A stretch of 64,000 bases of DNA from Persicitalea jodogahamensis (GCF_014651615.1 NZ_BMXF01000002.1:77675-141674), one strand, 5' to 3'. Shown: positions 17,274-30,187, counted from the first letter of the stretch. The notes: a model not told the origin generated them from the letters alone. Made by a program: numbers and translations.

Positions 17274-18149
17274 ATGACAAAACAAAAGAAATCCAGAATC
17301 GGGTTTGTCCTGAAAGATACCTTTCTCATTTTGCTAGGCATAGGAAGCACAGGCATGGGCCTTAAAGGCTTCCTGATGTCCAGCAACTTCATCGACGGTG
17401 GAGCAACGGGCATCTCGATGCTGCTGAGCGAGATTTTCGGCCTCTCGCTGGCGGTGCTGATCCCGCTCATTAACCTGCCGTTCATCGTGATGGCTTACCG
17501 GTTTATTGGCCGCACCTTCGCCATACGCAGTGTACTGGCCATTGCGGGTCTGGCTTTGTGCCTACTGGTAGTACCTTATCCGGATGTGACACCTGACTCG
17601 CTGCTTACGGCGGTGTTCGGCGGGTTTTTCATTGGGGCGGGCATTGGGCTAGCCATGCGTGGCGGCGCTGTACTGGACGGCACGGAGGCACTGGCCTTGT
17701 TGATCAGCCGGAAGTCGCGTTTCCTGAAAGTTGGTGATGTGATCCTGATACTCAACGTGTTCATTTTTTCAGCGGCGGTTTTCTTCCTCAGTGTTGAGTC
17801 AGCGTTGTACTCGATGCTTACTTACTTTGCCGCCTTCAAGACTATCGACTTCATCGTGAACGGTATCGAGCAATACACCGCCGTAATGATCGTCTCTGAA
17901 CGTTTCAATGAAGTTCGGCAAAGTATTCAGGATAAGGGCTGGGGCGTCACTAGTCTGAACAGCCACCAGGGCTTTGGAAAGCGTGGTGAGCAGGAAAAAA
18001 CCGTTGACGTGCTGTATGTGATCGTGACCCGTCTGGAATTGAGCCGGTTGATGGATGCTATTTTCGACATCGACGATCAGGCTTTCGTAAGCCAGTCAGC
18101 ACTGGAAAACGTGGATAACGGGAAGGTCAAGAGTATGACGGTACATTGA
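17274..18149 (+). CDS. YitT family membrane protein
   Basis: 291 residues from the ATG at 17274; a GTG at 17199 would add 25 residues with no clear family match. Five or six hydrophobic helices precede a C-terminal soluble domain. The first helix pair carries 'SNFIDGGATGISMLLSEIFG', the hallmark of the YitT/DUF161 family, and 'FFIGAGIGLAMRGGAVLDGTEALAL' matches its internal repeat. The last 90 residues fit the DUF2179 domain ('AVMIVSERFNEVRQSI', 'DVLYVIVTRLELSRLMDAI'). It is an inner-membrane protein of unknown transport or signalling role. It lies in a plus-strand run with the thioredoxin gene, 33 bp downstream. Confidence 0.88.
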   Translation: MTKQKKSRIGFVLKDTFLILLGIGSTGMGLKGFLMSSNFIDGGATGISMLLSEIFGLSLAVLIPLINLPFIVMAYRFIGRTFAIRSVLAIAGLALCLLVVPYPDVTPDSLLTAVFGGFFIGAGIGLAMRGGAVLDGTEALALLISRKSRFLKVGDVILILNVFIFSAAVFFLSVESALYSMLTYFAAFKTIDFIVNGIEQYTAVMIVSERFNEVRQSIQDKGWGVTSLNSHQGFGKRGEQEKTVDVLYVIVTRLELSRLMDAIFDIDDQAFVSQSALENVDNGKVKSMTVH

Positions 18150-18182
18150 TACACCCACCTTACTTATGAAGCACTGGACGGC

Positions 18183-18785
18183 ATGAGCAAACAGAAACGG
18201 ACCTGGCTGGAGTACACGCTATGGGCAGCGCTGGCTGGTTTCCTTTTTTTTACGGATGCGGGCAAATCGACACTGGTGAGCTTGCAACAGCTGATACTCA
18301 AGACAGGTCTGAAAAATGCTCCGACTGAGTCAGAAGAAGCTGTCTCCAATAATTCAGTCGCGGATGGCTACCCTCATCAATTTTCGGTTCGCACCCTAGA
18401 CGGGAAATCAGTTGAATTGAGCGAGTTGCGGGGGAAGGTAGTTTTCCTGAACCAATGGGCCACCTGGTGTCCTCCCTGCCGGGCTGAGATGCCTGCCATT
18501 CAGAAACTTTATGAATCGGTGGATCAAAGTAAGATTGCCTTCGTAATGCTGTCCTTGGACGATTCCGACCAGAAAGCCCGGGATTTCGTGCAGGAAAAGG
18601 CCTTTACCTTTCCGGTGTACCTGCCCGCCGGACCGCTGCCCGCCGCCTTTGCTTCTGAGGCGATCCCGACAACCATCATCCTCGATCCAAACGGCCAGAT
18701 CAGGCAGCGAATCGAGGGGATTGCCAACTACGATACGGATGGGTTTCGCCAATATCTGCTGAATCTTTCCGGTTCGGGCACCTGA
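18183..18785 (+). CDS. TlpA-like thioredoxin-fold protein
   Basis: 200 residues. An N-terminal hydrophobic segment (about 10-22) anchors or exports the protein; residues about 65-195 form a thioredoxin fold of the TlpA/ResA type. The active site is W-C-P-P-C (Cys96 and Cys99) in 'NQWATWCPPCRAEMP'. The cis-proline region is 'SEAIPTTIILDPNG'. Such proteins reduce disulfides in the periplasm, for example for cytochrome c maturation, but no cytochrome biogenesis genes are adjacent. It sits between the YitT-like gene and a META-domain lipoprotein, all on the plus strand. Confidence 0.88.
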   Translation: MSKQKRTWLEYTLWAALAGFLFFTDAGKSTLVSLQQLILKTGLKNAPTESEEAVSNNSVADGYPHQFSVRTLDGKSVELSELRGKVVFLNQWATWCPPCRAEMPAIQKLYESVDQSKIAFVMLSLDDSDQKARDFVQEKAFTFPVYLPAGPLPAAFASEAIPTTIILDPNGQIRQRIEGIANYDTDGFRQYLLNLSGSGT

Positions 18786-18822
18786 CGGAAAAGTACCAGT
18801 CTCATCTTCCAAAAAAACGGTT

Positions 18823-19299
18823 ATGTCAATGAAATCATCACTTATTGCTTTGGTTTTCGTTGCCCTTTCAGTAACAGGCTGCAGCGACAACCACCCCCGG
18901 AAAGTAAAAGGCGATGCATTAGAGACTTTGAATAAGACTGATCAGAATCCCATCACTGAAAAGTACTGGAAGTTGGTCACGCTGGCCGGCCGTGAGGTGA
19001 TAATGTCAAAGAATCAGGAACGGGAAAGCTATTTCATCTTGAAAACCGACCAAAACCGAGTGACGGGTTTTGCGGGTTGCAATACGTTCAATGGCACCTA
19101 CACCTTGGAAAAAGGCAGCCGTATTCGCTTTTCACCTCTGGCCACTACACGGAAAGCCTGCTCCGATGTAGATATCAGCGAGCCAGAATTTCTCCGAGTC
19201 TTCGGGCTGACTGACAACTACACCATCAAGGGCGATACCCTGACCCTGAACGTAGGCCGCCGAGCGCCGCTGGCCGTTTTTGAGGCTGTGTATTTTTAA
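18823..19299 (+). CDS. META/HslJ-like lipoprotein
   Basis: 158 residues. The signal peptide ends in a lipobox ('LSVTGCS'), so the mature protein is a lipid-anchored envelope protein. Residues about 48-155 form a META domain: 'KYWKLVTLAGREV', then 'GFAGCNTFNGTYTLEKG' and 'FSPLATTRKACSD', with the paired cysteines typical of HslJ-like proteins. META-domain proteins are linked to heat or drug tolerance in some bacteria; the molecular role is unknown. The gene ends 14 bp before the sialidase start, suggesting co-transcription. Confidence 0.85.
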   Translation: MSMKSSLIALVFVALSVTGCSDNHPRKVKGDALETLNKTDQNPITEKYWKLVTLAGREVIMSKNQERESYFILKTDQNRVTGFAGCNTFNGTYTLEKGSRIRFSPLATTRKACSDVDISEPEFLRVFGLTDNYTIKGDTLTLNVGRRAPLAVFEAVYF

Positions 19300-19313
19300 C
19301 AAAAAACCAGAAT

Positions 19314-20504
19314 ATGACAACTCTTTTCCTGAACCTCTGTCTTCTTGCCGGTTTTACCGCCCCGCTTTTCCAAAATTTATTTCAGGGGCTGTCCGATAAG
19401 GAAAATGTTGTTGAAACGGTTGTTTTTGAAAATGGACAAAACGGCTACCAGTGCTACCGCATTCCGGCCATCGTGAAAGCGCCTAATGGCGACCTGCTGG
19501 CCTTCGCCGAAGCCCGGCGCAACGATTGCGGGGATTTCGGCGACGTGGACCTTGTCCTGAAAATAAGCCCTGATAACGGCAGGACCTGGGGCGAGCTTCA
19601 ACTAGTCGTCGATTACGGCAGCAATCAGGCCGGAAACCCCGCTCCGGTCTTTGACCTGACCGACCCTGCGTTTCCGAACGGCCGTTTGTTTTTGTTCTAC
19701 AACACGGGTACGGCTTCCGAAAGTGACAACCGAAAAGGCAAGGCGGTGCGCGAGGTGTGGTACCGCACCAGTGTAGATAACGGACTGTCGTGGAGCGAGG
19801 CTATGAATATTACGAGCCAGACCTCACGCCCCAATGCTCCGGCGACGAATCCGGCCTATACGTTCAGCGAAGACTGGCGCTCTTATGCCAATACGCCCGG
19901 CCACGCATTGCAAATACAGAAAGGCACGTATAAGGGAAGGGTTTTTGTCGCGGCCAACCACTCCGCCGGGCCAGCCCAGGACAAGTTTCGCGATTACCGT
20001 GCCCACGCTTTTTACTCCGACGACCACGGTAAGACCTTTAAAATCAGCCCGGATGTAGACTATGCCGGAAGCAACGAGGCTACCGCCGCCGAGACTTCCG
20101 ATGGTAGTTTGCTGCTCAACTGCCGCAACCAGTCGGGCGATGCCAAGTACCGGATTCAGGCATTCAGCCGCGACGCGGGCGCGAGCTGGAAAGAGGTTAA
20201 GATAATGGAGCAGCTGCCTGACCCGGTCTGTCAGGGGAGTCTGATCAGCTACAAGCCGAAGAGGGGAAAGCCTGTTCTGCTATTTTCCAACCTCGACAGT
20301 CAGGATAAACGTGAGAATCTCACCATCCGCCAAAGTACCGACGATGGCCAAACCTGGTCAGCGGGTAAAGTGGTTTACAGCGGCCCGGCGGCCTATTCCG
20401 ATCTGGTGGTTCAAAAGAACGGCGACATCGGCGTACTTTACGAAAAGGACGGCTATAAACACATTGTGTACGCTCAATTGGCGTATGATTGGCTGAAAGA
20501 ATAG
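19314..20504 (+). CDS. Exo-alpha-sialidase (GH33-type neuraminidase)
   Basis: 396 residues with a signal-like hydrophobic N-terminus. It removes terminal sialic acids from glycans, presumably in the periplasm or outside the cell. The 'YRIP' motif (residues about 45-48) provides the carboxylate-binding Arg. Five Asp-box repeats are visible: 'SPDNGRTWG', 'SVDNGLSWS', 'SDDHGKTFK', 'SRDAGASWK' and 'STDDGQTWS'. 'AFAEARRNDCGDFGDVD' carries the conserved acidic loop. Length and order fit a single six-bladed propeller without extra lectin domains. No sialic-acid catabolic genes (nanA, nanE) are nearby. A decayed copy of the 5' part lies at 39117-39240. Confidence 0.92.
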   Translation: MTTLFLNLCLLAGFTAPLFQNLFQGLSDKENVVETVVFENGQNGYQCYRIPAIVKAPNGDLLAFAEARRNDCGDFGDVDLVLKISPDNGRTWGELQLVVDYGSNQAGNPAPVFDLTDPAFPNGRLFLFYNTGTASESDNRKGKAVREVWYRTSVDNGLSWSEAMNITSQTSRPNAPATNPAYTFSEDWRSYANTPGHALQIQKGTYKGRVFVAANHSAGPAQDKFRDYRAHAFYSDDHGKTFKISPDVDYAGSNEATAAETSDGSLLLNCRNQSGDAKYRIQAFSRDAGASWKEVKIMEQLPDPVCQGSLISYKPKRGKPVLLFSNLDSQDKRENLTIRQSTDDGQTWSAGKVVYSGPAAYSDLVVQKNGDIGVLYEKDGYKHIVYAQLAYDWLKE

Positions 20505-20546
20505 CGGAGGAGTAGGTGAGAAGCTCATTCTTAGGCCATTTATCCT

Positions 20547-20554
20547 TAAATTTG
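20547..20554 (+). promoter_or_regulatory. Candidate Bacteroidota -7 element
   Basis: TAAATTTG matches the Bacteroidota -7 consensus TAnnTTTG and lies 11 bp before the ATG of the PorU2-like gene. No clear TTG -33 element was found at the expected spacing, and the implied leader would be very short, so confidence is low. Confidence 0.3.
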
Positions 20555-20565
20555 AAAAAAAGGAA

Positions 20566-23500
20566 ATGATGCGGTACTTCTGGATGAGCCTGTTTTTTCT
20601 GGCGAGTTTGAGCGTAAAAGCGCAGACTTCTTACGGTAATGAGTGGCTCAACCCTTCGCAACAATATTTCCGCATAGGCACGACGCATGACGGCTGGTAC
20701 CGTCTTGATGCCCGAGACTTGCAAAAGCAGGGCATTGATTTATCCCAAATCCCGGCCAAATCGCTGCAACTTTTCCGGCGCGGGCAGGAAGTGGCCATTC
20801 AGGTGGAAGGCGAGGCTGACGGGACGCTGGACTCGCTGGATTACGTGGAGTTCTACGGCCAGCGCAACGACGGCTGGCTCGATACGCTGCTCTACGCGTC
20901 GCCCGAATTTCTGCCGCATCCGCATTACAGCCTGTATTCCGATACCGCCACGTATTTTCTTACCTGGCGTACCGACGGCAGGGCGGGCCGACGAATCGTA
21001 CAGGCCCCTGTTGCTTCTACCTCTTCCACGACGAACTACCACCAGGAAACCGTTCTGCAGGTCATGGCCAACCAGTACGCCGCCGGGGCCATCTATCCGC
21101 CGGGCGCGGGGCCCGACGATGGCTACCTCCAAACCTTTGGCGACACGGGTGAGGGCTGGACCGGCTGGTTGCAACGTACCGACCAGTGGGCAGGCGGGCT
21201 GGGATTACAGACGGAGGAACCGTTGGTAGAATCGTTTGGCACGGCTACGGTAGAGATGCTTTTCGTGGGCCGCTATGTCGGAGAGCATCGCGTGGAAGTC
21301 TGGATTGGCGATCATTTGAAGCAAAGCCGCAAACTGGGCGAAGTAGAGTGGGAGGGTTACGAAACCAAAATGTTCAAAGCCAGTCTGCTGCCTGAAGATC
21401 TCGATAGCCTCGGCAAAGTCAGCATCACCTTTGTGCCAAGAGGAAAGGACGATCGCGTTTCGGTTTCGTATATCAAGTGGACGTATCCGCAGCGGGTACT
21501 TTTGGCCAACGCCACCGACCAGAAAATGCTTTTCCCTGCCGGAGGAGGTGCGATCCAGGTGGATTCGGTCGAAAATGCGAGGTTTTTCGACCTGTCGGTT
21601 TCTGGCTCTCCACGCCAACTTTTCGCACAAAGCCATGCCGGAAACGCGACGGTAGCTCCACAAGGTAGTTCCACTATTTTGGTAGTCAGGAACCCGTTGC
21701 CCGTTACCAATCTCCATCCGGTAAAATTCAGAAACATCGACTCCGTCGCCACCGACTACCTTATCATTACACATCCGCTGGTGCGCAAGGCCGTGGCGGG
21801 CAGTACCGACCCCGTGGCCGACTATGCCGCCTACCGGGCTTCGGCGGCAGGAGGTAGTTTCAGGCCGCTGGTCATCAACGCCGCCGAGGTATTTGATCAG
21901 TTCAACTACGGTGAGCCCGGCCCCGTGGGCATGCGGCGGCTGATGCGCTGGCTGCACGACCGCGCAAAGCTGAAATACGTGCTGTTGCTCGGGCAGTCGC
22001 GCTCACCGCAGGCTGTCCGGAAGAATCCGGCTGCCCGCTCGCAAGACATGGTACCCAGCGCGGGTTGGCCAGATTCCGATCTGGCCCTGGGCGTGGGACT
22101 CGACCCCGCCGACCCTTTTACACCGCTGGTACCGATTGGCCGCGTGAACGCTTACACTTCCCAGAATGTGTGGGATTATCTACAAAAAGTAAAGCAACAC
22201 GAAGCTGCGCCAGCCGCCGCGCCCTGGCGCAAGAACGTGCTGCACCTCAGCGGTGGACGCTCGGACCAGGAGTTGATTCTTTTCCGATACTTCACGGATT
22301 CCTACGCCGCCAAAATTGAGGGTACTTTCGTAGCCCCTGATGTACAGACTATATCCAAGAAAACCGACGAGTACATCGAGCGTTTCCCCATTGCGCCCAT
22401 CGTCAACGAAGGTGTGGCCCTGATGACGCTCTACGGTCATTCGAGCCTGAACGTGACGGACATTGAAATCGGTGAAGTGTCCAAAAGTGCCTTCGGTTAT
22501 CGCAACAAAGGCCGCTATCCGGCGGTGATCGTCAATGGCTGCGCCCTGGGAAATTTCTACTTCGCCGGACCACCCACCAGCACCGACTGGGTGCTTACAC
22601 CCGACCGCGGCGCGGTGCTGTTCGTGGCCCATACGCACCTGGGTTTTACGGCGGCACTTCATAACTACACCTCCTCGTTTTACGAAGTACTGGCCGATCC
22701 CTCTTTCACCAGTCGCCCTTTTGGTGATATTATGCGTGAGGGAATCCGTCGTACCATGAGCCTGAACCCTACGCTCAGCGACCGCGTGACGGCAACCCAA
22801 ATGGGCTTGCAGGGCGATCCGGCCATCAAAATTTTTCCCGCCACCCGGCCCGACTACGCGTGGCAGACCACTTCGATCAAAGTGACGAACGGGCGGGGAG
22901 AAAAAATATCGGCCTGGGATGATTCCCTGCGCGTGACCGCGCGCGTGGCCAACTACGGACGATTCCTGCCGGGTAGTTACTCACTCACCATTTCCCGAAA
23001 AAAAGACGCTCGCCTCCTGGTCGAGTACACGCTCACCCGGCCAGCCATACCTTTGCAAGATTCACTGAGTTTCAGTTTCCCCAACGTCAGCCGACAGGGC
23101 GGGGAAGAAACCTGGGAGTTTCGGCTGGATGCTGAGGACGCGATTGCAGAAGAAGACGAAACCAACAACCTGTTTTCCACCCAAATCCAAATCGCCGAGG
23201 GCGGCGCGATTCCGCTGCTGCCCGCCGATCAGTCCGTTTTTGTGGGACCCAAGATTGAATTGGTGGCCCAGCTTCCGGCAGGGCGTAAAACGGCGACGGT
23301 GATTTTCGAGTGGAGCAGCAGCGCGGACTTTGGTAGTTCTATTCAGCGCGATACCATCCGCAGCGAGACTATTTTGGCAAGAAAAACCCTCACGCTGACC
23401 AGTCCGAAGGCCGTTTACTGGCGGGTGCGCCTCGCGGGCGATTCGGTGGCTTCGGTTTCCCGCACTTTCCGCTACGACCCCAGCGGGCCTGCCAACCTTT

Positions 23501-24480
23501 CACCGCTTCCCGAAGGCGTGGCGGAGGTGAAAAGTACCTACCCGGCTCAACTGGACGAGGGCGCTACTTTCCAGGCAAACGTGTCGTTCAGTAACATTAC
23601 CAATGTTCCCTTCCAGGATTCGATTACCGTTTTGGTGCGGGAATTTTATGAGAATAAGGTTTTGGAAATGCAATACAAGATTGCTCCACTGGCCGCGCAG
23701 GGTAGTTATGTCTTCAATTTTACCCAAAGTACCCAGGCTAAACCAGGCTTCAATCGAGCGTTGATTTATTTCAATGCCAACCGACTACCCGAAGAACTAT
23801 ACACCAATAACGTGGCCGAGGTACTTTACACCGTCCGGCCCGACCGCACCCCGCCGCTGCTGGATGTAACGGTAGATTCCCGCCGCCTGACCGATGGTGA
23901 AGCCGTTTCTCCGCAACCCAAAATCCAGGTTCGGCTGTTGGATTCCAACCCTTATTTGCTCCGAGCCGACACCACGGACTTGCAGGTAAGCCTTTGGAAG
24001 ACCTGCGACAAATGCCCGGAAACGCTGATTCCGGTGGATAAAGCCACCTGGTCGCCGACGCCCATGGCCGATTTTCGCGCTGATTTTACTTTTCCTAAAC
24101 TTGCACCGGGTACTTACCGACTCCGCGTGGAAGGCCGCGACCTTGTCGGCAATGCCGCCGCGCCTTACGAAATTGGCCTCCGCGTAGCCGAAGCCAATCG
24201 CGTCGTGTCGGCCACGGCTTCGCCCAATCCGGCGGATTTTTGGGTGAAGTTCGGGCTGGAACTGGAAGGAAAGAACGCGCCGGGCAGTTGGCGCATTCGG
24301 GTTTTTGATTTGAACGGAAAGGCTATTGCAACCTTACAGTATCGGCCCTATCTGGGCCGAAACGAGGTACTTTGGCTTCCAGCGGGTGTGGCGTCGGGCG
24401 TGTACCTCTATAAAATGGAGTTGGAAGGCGAAGGTTGGTCGCCAATAGCGGGAGAAGGCAGGGTTTTGCTGGTGCGATAA
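20566..24480 (+). CDS. porU2: Gingipain-fold (C25) protein, putative T9SS sortase PorU2
   Basis: 1304 residues with a signal peptide ending 'LSVKAQ'. After a beta-rich N-terminal region of about 400 residues, residues about 400-760 form a peptidase C25 domain. The catalytic dyad is visible as His625 in 'LYGHSS' and Cys659 in 'VNGCALGNFYF'. A CARDB-like segment ('AEEDETNNLFSTQIQIAEGG') and further beta domains follow. The last 90 residues ('ASPNPADFWVKF', 'IRVFDLNGKAIATL', 'GVASGVYLYKM') resemble a T9SS type A sorting domain. PorU-type sortases remove such domains and attach cargo to A-LPS at the outer membrane; PorU2-named homologues share the architecture, but their substrates are not established. 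It ends 11 bp from the convergent coaX. Confidence 0.82.
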   Translation: MMRYFWMSLFFLASLSVKAQTSYGNEWLNPSQQYFRIGTTHDGWYRLDARDLQKQGIDLSQIPAKSLQLFRRGQEVAIQVEGEADGTLDSLDYVEFYGQRNDGWLDTLLYASPEFLPHPHYSLYSDTATYFLTWRTDGRAGRRIVQAPVASTSSTTNYHQETVLQVMANQYAAGAIYPPGAGPDDGYLQTFGDTGEGWTGWLQRTDQWAGGLGLQTEEPLVESFGTATVEMLFVGRYVGEHRVEVWIGDHLKQSRKLGEVEWEGYETKMFKASLLPEDLDSLGKVSITFVPRGKDDRVSVSYIKWTYPQRVLLANATDQKMLFPAGGGAIQVDSVENARFFDLSVSGSPRQLFAQSHAGNATVAPQGSSTILVVRNPLPVTNLHPVKFRNIDSVATDYLIITHPLVRKAVAGSTDPVADYAAYRASAAGGSFRPLVINAAEVFDQFNYGEPGPVGMRRLMRWLHDRAKLKYVLLLGQSRSPQAVRKNPAARSQDMVPSAGWPDSDLALGVGLDPADPFTPLVPIGRVNAYTSQNVWDYLQKVKQHEAAPAAAPWRKNVLHLSGGRSDQELILFRYFTDSYAAKIEGTFVAPDVQTISKKTDEYIERFPIAPIVNEGVALMTLYGHSSLNVTDIEIGEVSKSAFGYRNKGRYPAVIVNGCALGNFYFAGPPTSTDWVLTPDRGAVLFVAHTHLGFTAALHNYTSSFYEVLADPSFTSRPFGDIMREGIRRTMSLNPTLSDRVTATQMGLQGDPAIKIFPATRPDYAWQTTSIKVTNGRGEKISAWDDSLRVTARVANYGRFLPGSYSLTISRKKDARLLVEYTLTRPAIPLQDSLSFSFPNVSRQGGEETWEFRLDAEDAIAEEDETNNLFSTQIQIAEGGAIPLLPADQSVFVGPKIELVAQLPAGRKTATVIFEWSSSADFGSSIQRDTIRSETILARKTLTLTSPKAVYWRVRLAGDSVASVSRTFRYDPSGPANLSPLPEGVAEVKSTYPAQLDEGATFQANVSFSNITNVPFQDSITVLVREFYENKVLEMQYKIAPLAAQGSYVFNFTQSTQAKPGFNRALIYFNANRLPEELYTNNVAEVLYTVRPDRTPPLLDVTVDSRRLTDGEAVSPQPKIQVRLLDSNPYLLRADTTDLQVSLWKTCDKCPETLIPVDKATWSPTPMADFRADFTFPKLAPGTYRLRVEGRDLVGNAAAPYEIGLRVAEANRVVSATASPNPADFWVKFGLELEGKNAPGSWRIRVFDLNGKAIATLQYRPYLGRNEVLWLPAGVASGVYLYKMELEGEGWSPIAGEGRVLLVR

Positions 24481-24491
24481 CGATCGTAAAC

Positions 24492-25250
24492 TTATACCGA
24501 GCCAATCAACCGCAGCCCGTCCAGCGTCAGCCCCCGGTCTATCTCCACAAACTCCCCTTCCAGCGTGTCGATGATCGACGACAGGCCTCCCGTCGCGACG
24601 GCGATGCAGTCGCCGCCCAGCTCTGCTTTTATGCGACGGAGCATGGATTTGACCAGCCCTTCGTAACCCAGCAGAATGCCCGCCTGAATAGCGTGGACGG
24701 TATTTTTGCCGATGGCAGATTCGGGTAGTTGCAGGGGTACTTCGGGAAGTTGGGCGGTGTTGGCGAAGAGCGCTTTTACGGCAGTTTTCAGGCCCGGCAG
24801 AATGGCCACGCCCAGGATTTGACCCGTGGCTGAAATGGTAGTGAACGTAAGCGCGGTGCCAAAATCCACGACTACGCAATTCTGTGGATAGCGGGCGTGG
24901 GCGGCCACAGCGTTAGCGATCAGGTCGGCTCCGATCTCGTGCGGATGGTCGATGGCGATTTCCAGACCCGGGTAAATGTCCGGCCCGACGACTGTGGGTT
25001 CCAGGCCAAAAAGGGAGGTGAGCATAGCGCGTAAAGTACCCGTCAGGTCGGGTACCACGCTGCCCAGTACGACTTTTTCCACCGTATCGAGTGGGATCCC
25101 CGCTTCCAGAAAATGCAGCCTCAGCCACGACTCGTAGTTTGCCGCTGATTCCTGCGGCAGCGAGCGCGTGCGCCACACGTGCCGTTTGTTTTGTTTTTCA
25201 AAAAGGCCAAATACGGTATCGGTGTTTCCGGCATCGACAGCGAGGAGCAT
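24492..25250 (-). CDS. coaX: Type III pantothenate kinase
   Basis: Phosphorylates pantothenate, the first step of coenzyme A synthesis, in the cytoplasm. From the ATG at 25250 the protein has 252 residues starting 'MLLAVDAGNTDTVFGLFE', the ATP-binding phosphate loop of CoaX (D-x-G-N-T). 'GADLIANAVAAHARYP' and 'VVDFGTALTFTTI' are the pantothenate-binding and second acidic motifs; 'ILPGLKTAVKALFANTAQLP' is the conserved helix. The open frame continues 90 bases upstream, but those residues do not match the family. The gene is usually found next to birA or lptC; here it sits between the PorU2-like gene and lacZ. Confidence 0.93.
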   Translation of the reverse strand: MLLAVDAGNTDTVFGLFEKQNKRHVWRTRSLPQESAANYESWLRLHFLEAGIPLDTVEKVVLGSVVPDLTGTLRAMLTSLFGLEPTVVGPDIYPGLEIAIDHPHEIGADLIANAVAAHARYPQNCVVVDFGTALTFTTISATGQILGVAILPGLKTAVKALFANTAQLPEVPLQLPESAIGKNTVHAIQAGILLGYEGLVKSMLRRIKAELGGDCIAVATGGLSSIIDTLEGEFVEIDRGLTLDGLRLIGSV

Positions 25251-25429
25251 GGTTGAGAGGATTCGTTGATGGGGGCAAATTAGAGGTTTTAAGCCAAAAA
25301 ATTGGCTTTGGAAGGTGTTTTTGCACCAACTCTTTTTCAAAAAAATGCCTTACTTTGCATGATATCCTCATCCCCACACCACAACCCGAATGCCAGACCT
25401 ATATTGTACCTCCCCTGTTTCCGAATTGA

Positions 25430-28771
<3,342 letters not shown>

Positions 28772-28781
28772 CCGTTTGTTA

Positions 28782-29135
28782 TCACTGCGTCTTGTAATTG
28801 CCGGGATTTGTCAGCGGGTTGAGGCGCGTTGGCGTTGGGTTGGAATTTTTGAAAAAAGACCAAACTGAACGTCTCTTGTATTTGGGCGTGCTGAGTCGTG
28901 CGCTTTCTCTTGGCGCATTGATTGAACGTGGCACAATACCTACGCGCGAAGAAAACCGCCGCTTTGTTTGGACCTGCTGCATACTTTCGGCTTTTTTGGC
29001 TTTATGGGTATGCTTGTAATTATGAACCGATACGCCGGGATCGACCTGTACTTTGGCTTCGTTCTGGGAAACGGCTTCAAACCCACCCAGCAAAACCGTG
29101 CAAAGCGTTACGAAAAAAGAGCGGATAATATTCAT
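28782..29135 (-). CDS. Small secreted basic protein, VDPGVSVHNYKH family (paralogue)
   Basis: 117 residues, signal peptide ending near 'FEAVSQ'. It closely matches the protein at 14609-14965: 'VDPGVSVHNYKHTHKAKKA', 'FSSRVGIVPRSI', 'PKYKRRSVWSFFKNS' and the identical end 'TPTRLNPLTNPGNYKTQ'. The middle and the signal peptide differ, so this is an older duplication rather than a very recent copy. It stands alone, 10 bp from the end of the convergent lacZ, with no four-helix membrane gene beside it. Function unknown. Confidence 0.72.
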   Translation of the reverse strand: MNIIRSFFVTLCTVLLGGFEAVSQNEAKVQVDPGVSVHNYKHTHKAKKAESMQQVQTKRRFSSRVGIVPRSINAPRESARLSTPKYKRRSVWSFFKNSNPTPTRLNPLTNPGNYKTQ

Positions 29136-29382
29136 GACAATTGTATTTTTATTTTAATAAATTTAACTATAAGGGATAGTTGGGTAAATATAACTATCGA
29201 ACCTTGTAGTTAAAAATAGCCATGATATATCACAAAAGCCTGACCCTATTGAAGAATTTTAGGAAAGGCGAATAATAAATACGAGCCGATTCGCAGACAA
29301 AAATTTTGTTTGGCAATCCTGAAAACCGAAAGAATATTCTTCAATTGAAAATAATTTACTTTTTTGAAATAAAACTCCACCC

Positions 29383-30090
29383 ATGTCGATCCTAGTTTCG
29401 CAACTTACCAAGCAGTACGGCTCCCAGAAAGCTATTGACTCGCTGAGCTTTTCGCTGCATCCGGGCGAAATCGTGGGCTTCCTTGGCCCCAACGGTGCCG
29501 GAAAATCCACGACCATGAAGCTACTGACGGGCTATCTGACCCCCACCGAGGGCCGGGCAGTGGTGAACGGACATGACCTGGCGACCGATGCGATGGCCGC
29601 CCGACGGGCCATTGGCTACCTTCCCGAACACAATCCGCTCTATCTGGATATGTACGTACGGGAGTTCCTGCTTTTTGTGGGAAAGCTGTACGGCATGAAA
29701 GGAAAATCACCGACTGCGCGGGTGGCCGAAATGGTACAACTCTGCGGCCTGACGGTGGAGCAGCACAAGAAAATCGGTCAGCTCTCCAAGGGGTACCGCC
29801 AGCGCGTGGGCCTGGCGCAGGCCCTGTTGCACGATCCCGCCGTGCTGATTCTCGACGAGCCCACCACCGGCCTCGACCCTAACCAACTCACCGAAATTCG
29901 CTCGCTGATCCGAACCGCCGGAGCCGACAAGACGGTACTTTTCTCCACCCATATCATGCAGGAGGTCGAAGCGCTCTGCGACCGGGTGATTATCATAAAC
30001 AAAGGGAAAATTGTGGCCGACAGCCCGCTGGCTACGCTGCGGCAGCGGGGAGAGAGTCTGGAAGAAATTTTTCGGGTACTGACGGCTTAG
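29383..30090 (+). CDS. GldA-like ABC transporter ATP-binding protein, short form
   Basis: 235 residues, cytoplasmic ATPase subunit. Walker A is 'GPNGAGKST', the signature is 'LSKGYRQRVGLAQ' and Walker B is 'VLILDEPTTGLDP', with a switch His in 'LFSTHIMQEV'. The start and the stretch 'IGYLPEHNPLYLDMYVREFL' are characteristic of GldA, the ATPase of the gliding-linked GldAFG transporter. Typical GldA proteins have about 300 residues; here the roughly 65-residue region before the final 'SLEEIFRVLTA' is missing. No gldF or gldG is in the window. It could be true GldA with a short tail or a related ABC ATPase. Confidence 0.75.
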   Translation: MSILVSQLTKQYGSQKAIDSLSFSLHPGEIVGFLGPNGAGKSTTMKLLTGYLTPTEGRAVVNGHDLATDAMAARRAIGYLPEHNPLYLDMYVREFLLFVGKLYGMKGKSPTARVAEMVQLCGLTVEQHKKIGQLSKGYRQRVGLAQALLHDPAVLILDEPTTGLDPNQLTEIRSLIRTAGADKTVLFSTHIMQEVEALCDRVIIINKGKIVADSPLATLRQRGESLEEIFRVLTA

Positions 30091-30154
30091 CCTGGGGTAG
30101 TTTGGGCGTCGTTATTGGTAAGATTCACTTTTAAACTTTTTGGGGTTTTTAAAG

Positions 30155-30162
30155 TAAATTTG
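30155..30162 (+). promoter_or_regulatory. Candidate Bacteroidota -7 element
   Basis: TAAATTTG fits the TAnnTTTG consensus and lies 25 bp before the ATG of the Uma2 gene. A TTG occurs 12 bp further upstream, closer than the usual spacing, so the pairing is doubtful. Confidence 0.35.
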
Positions 30163-30187
30163 AAAAAACTACGATCTTTCGCTTAAC

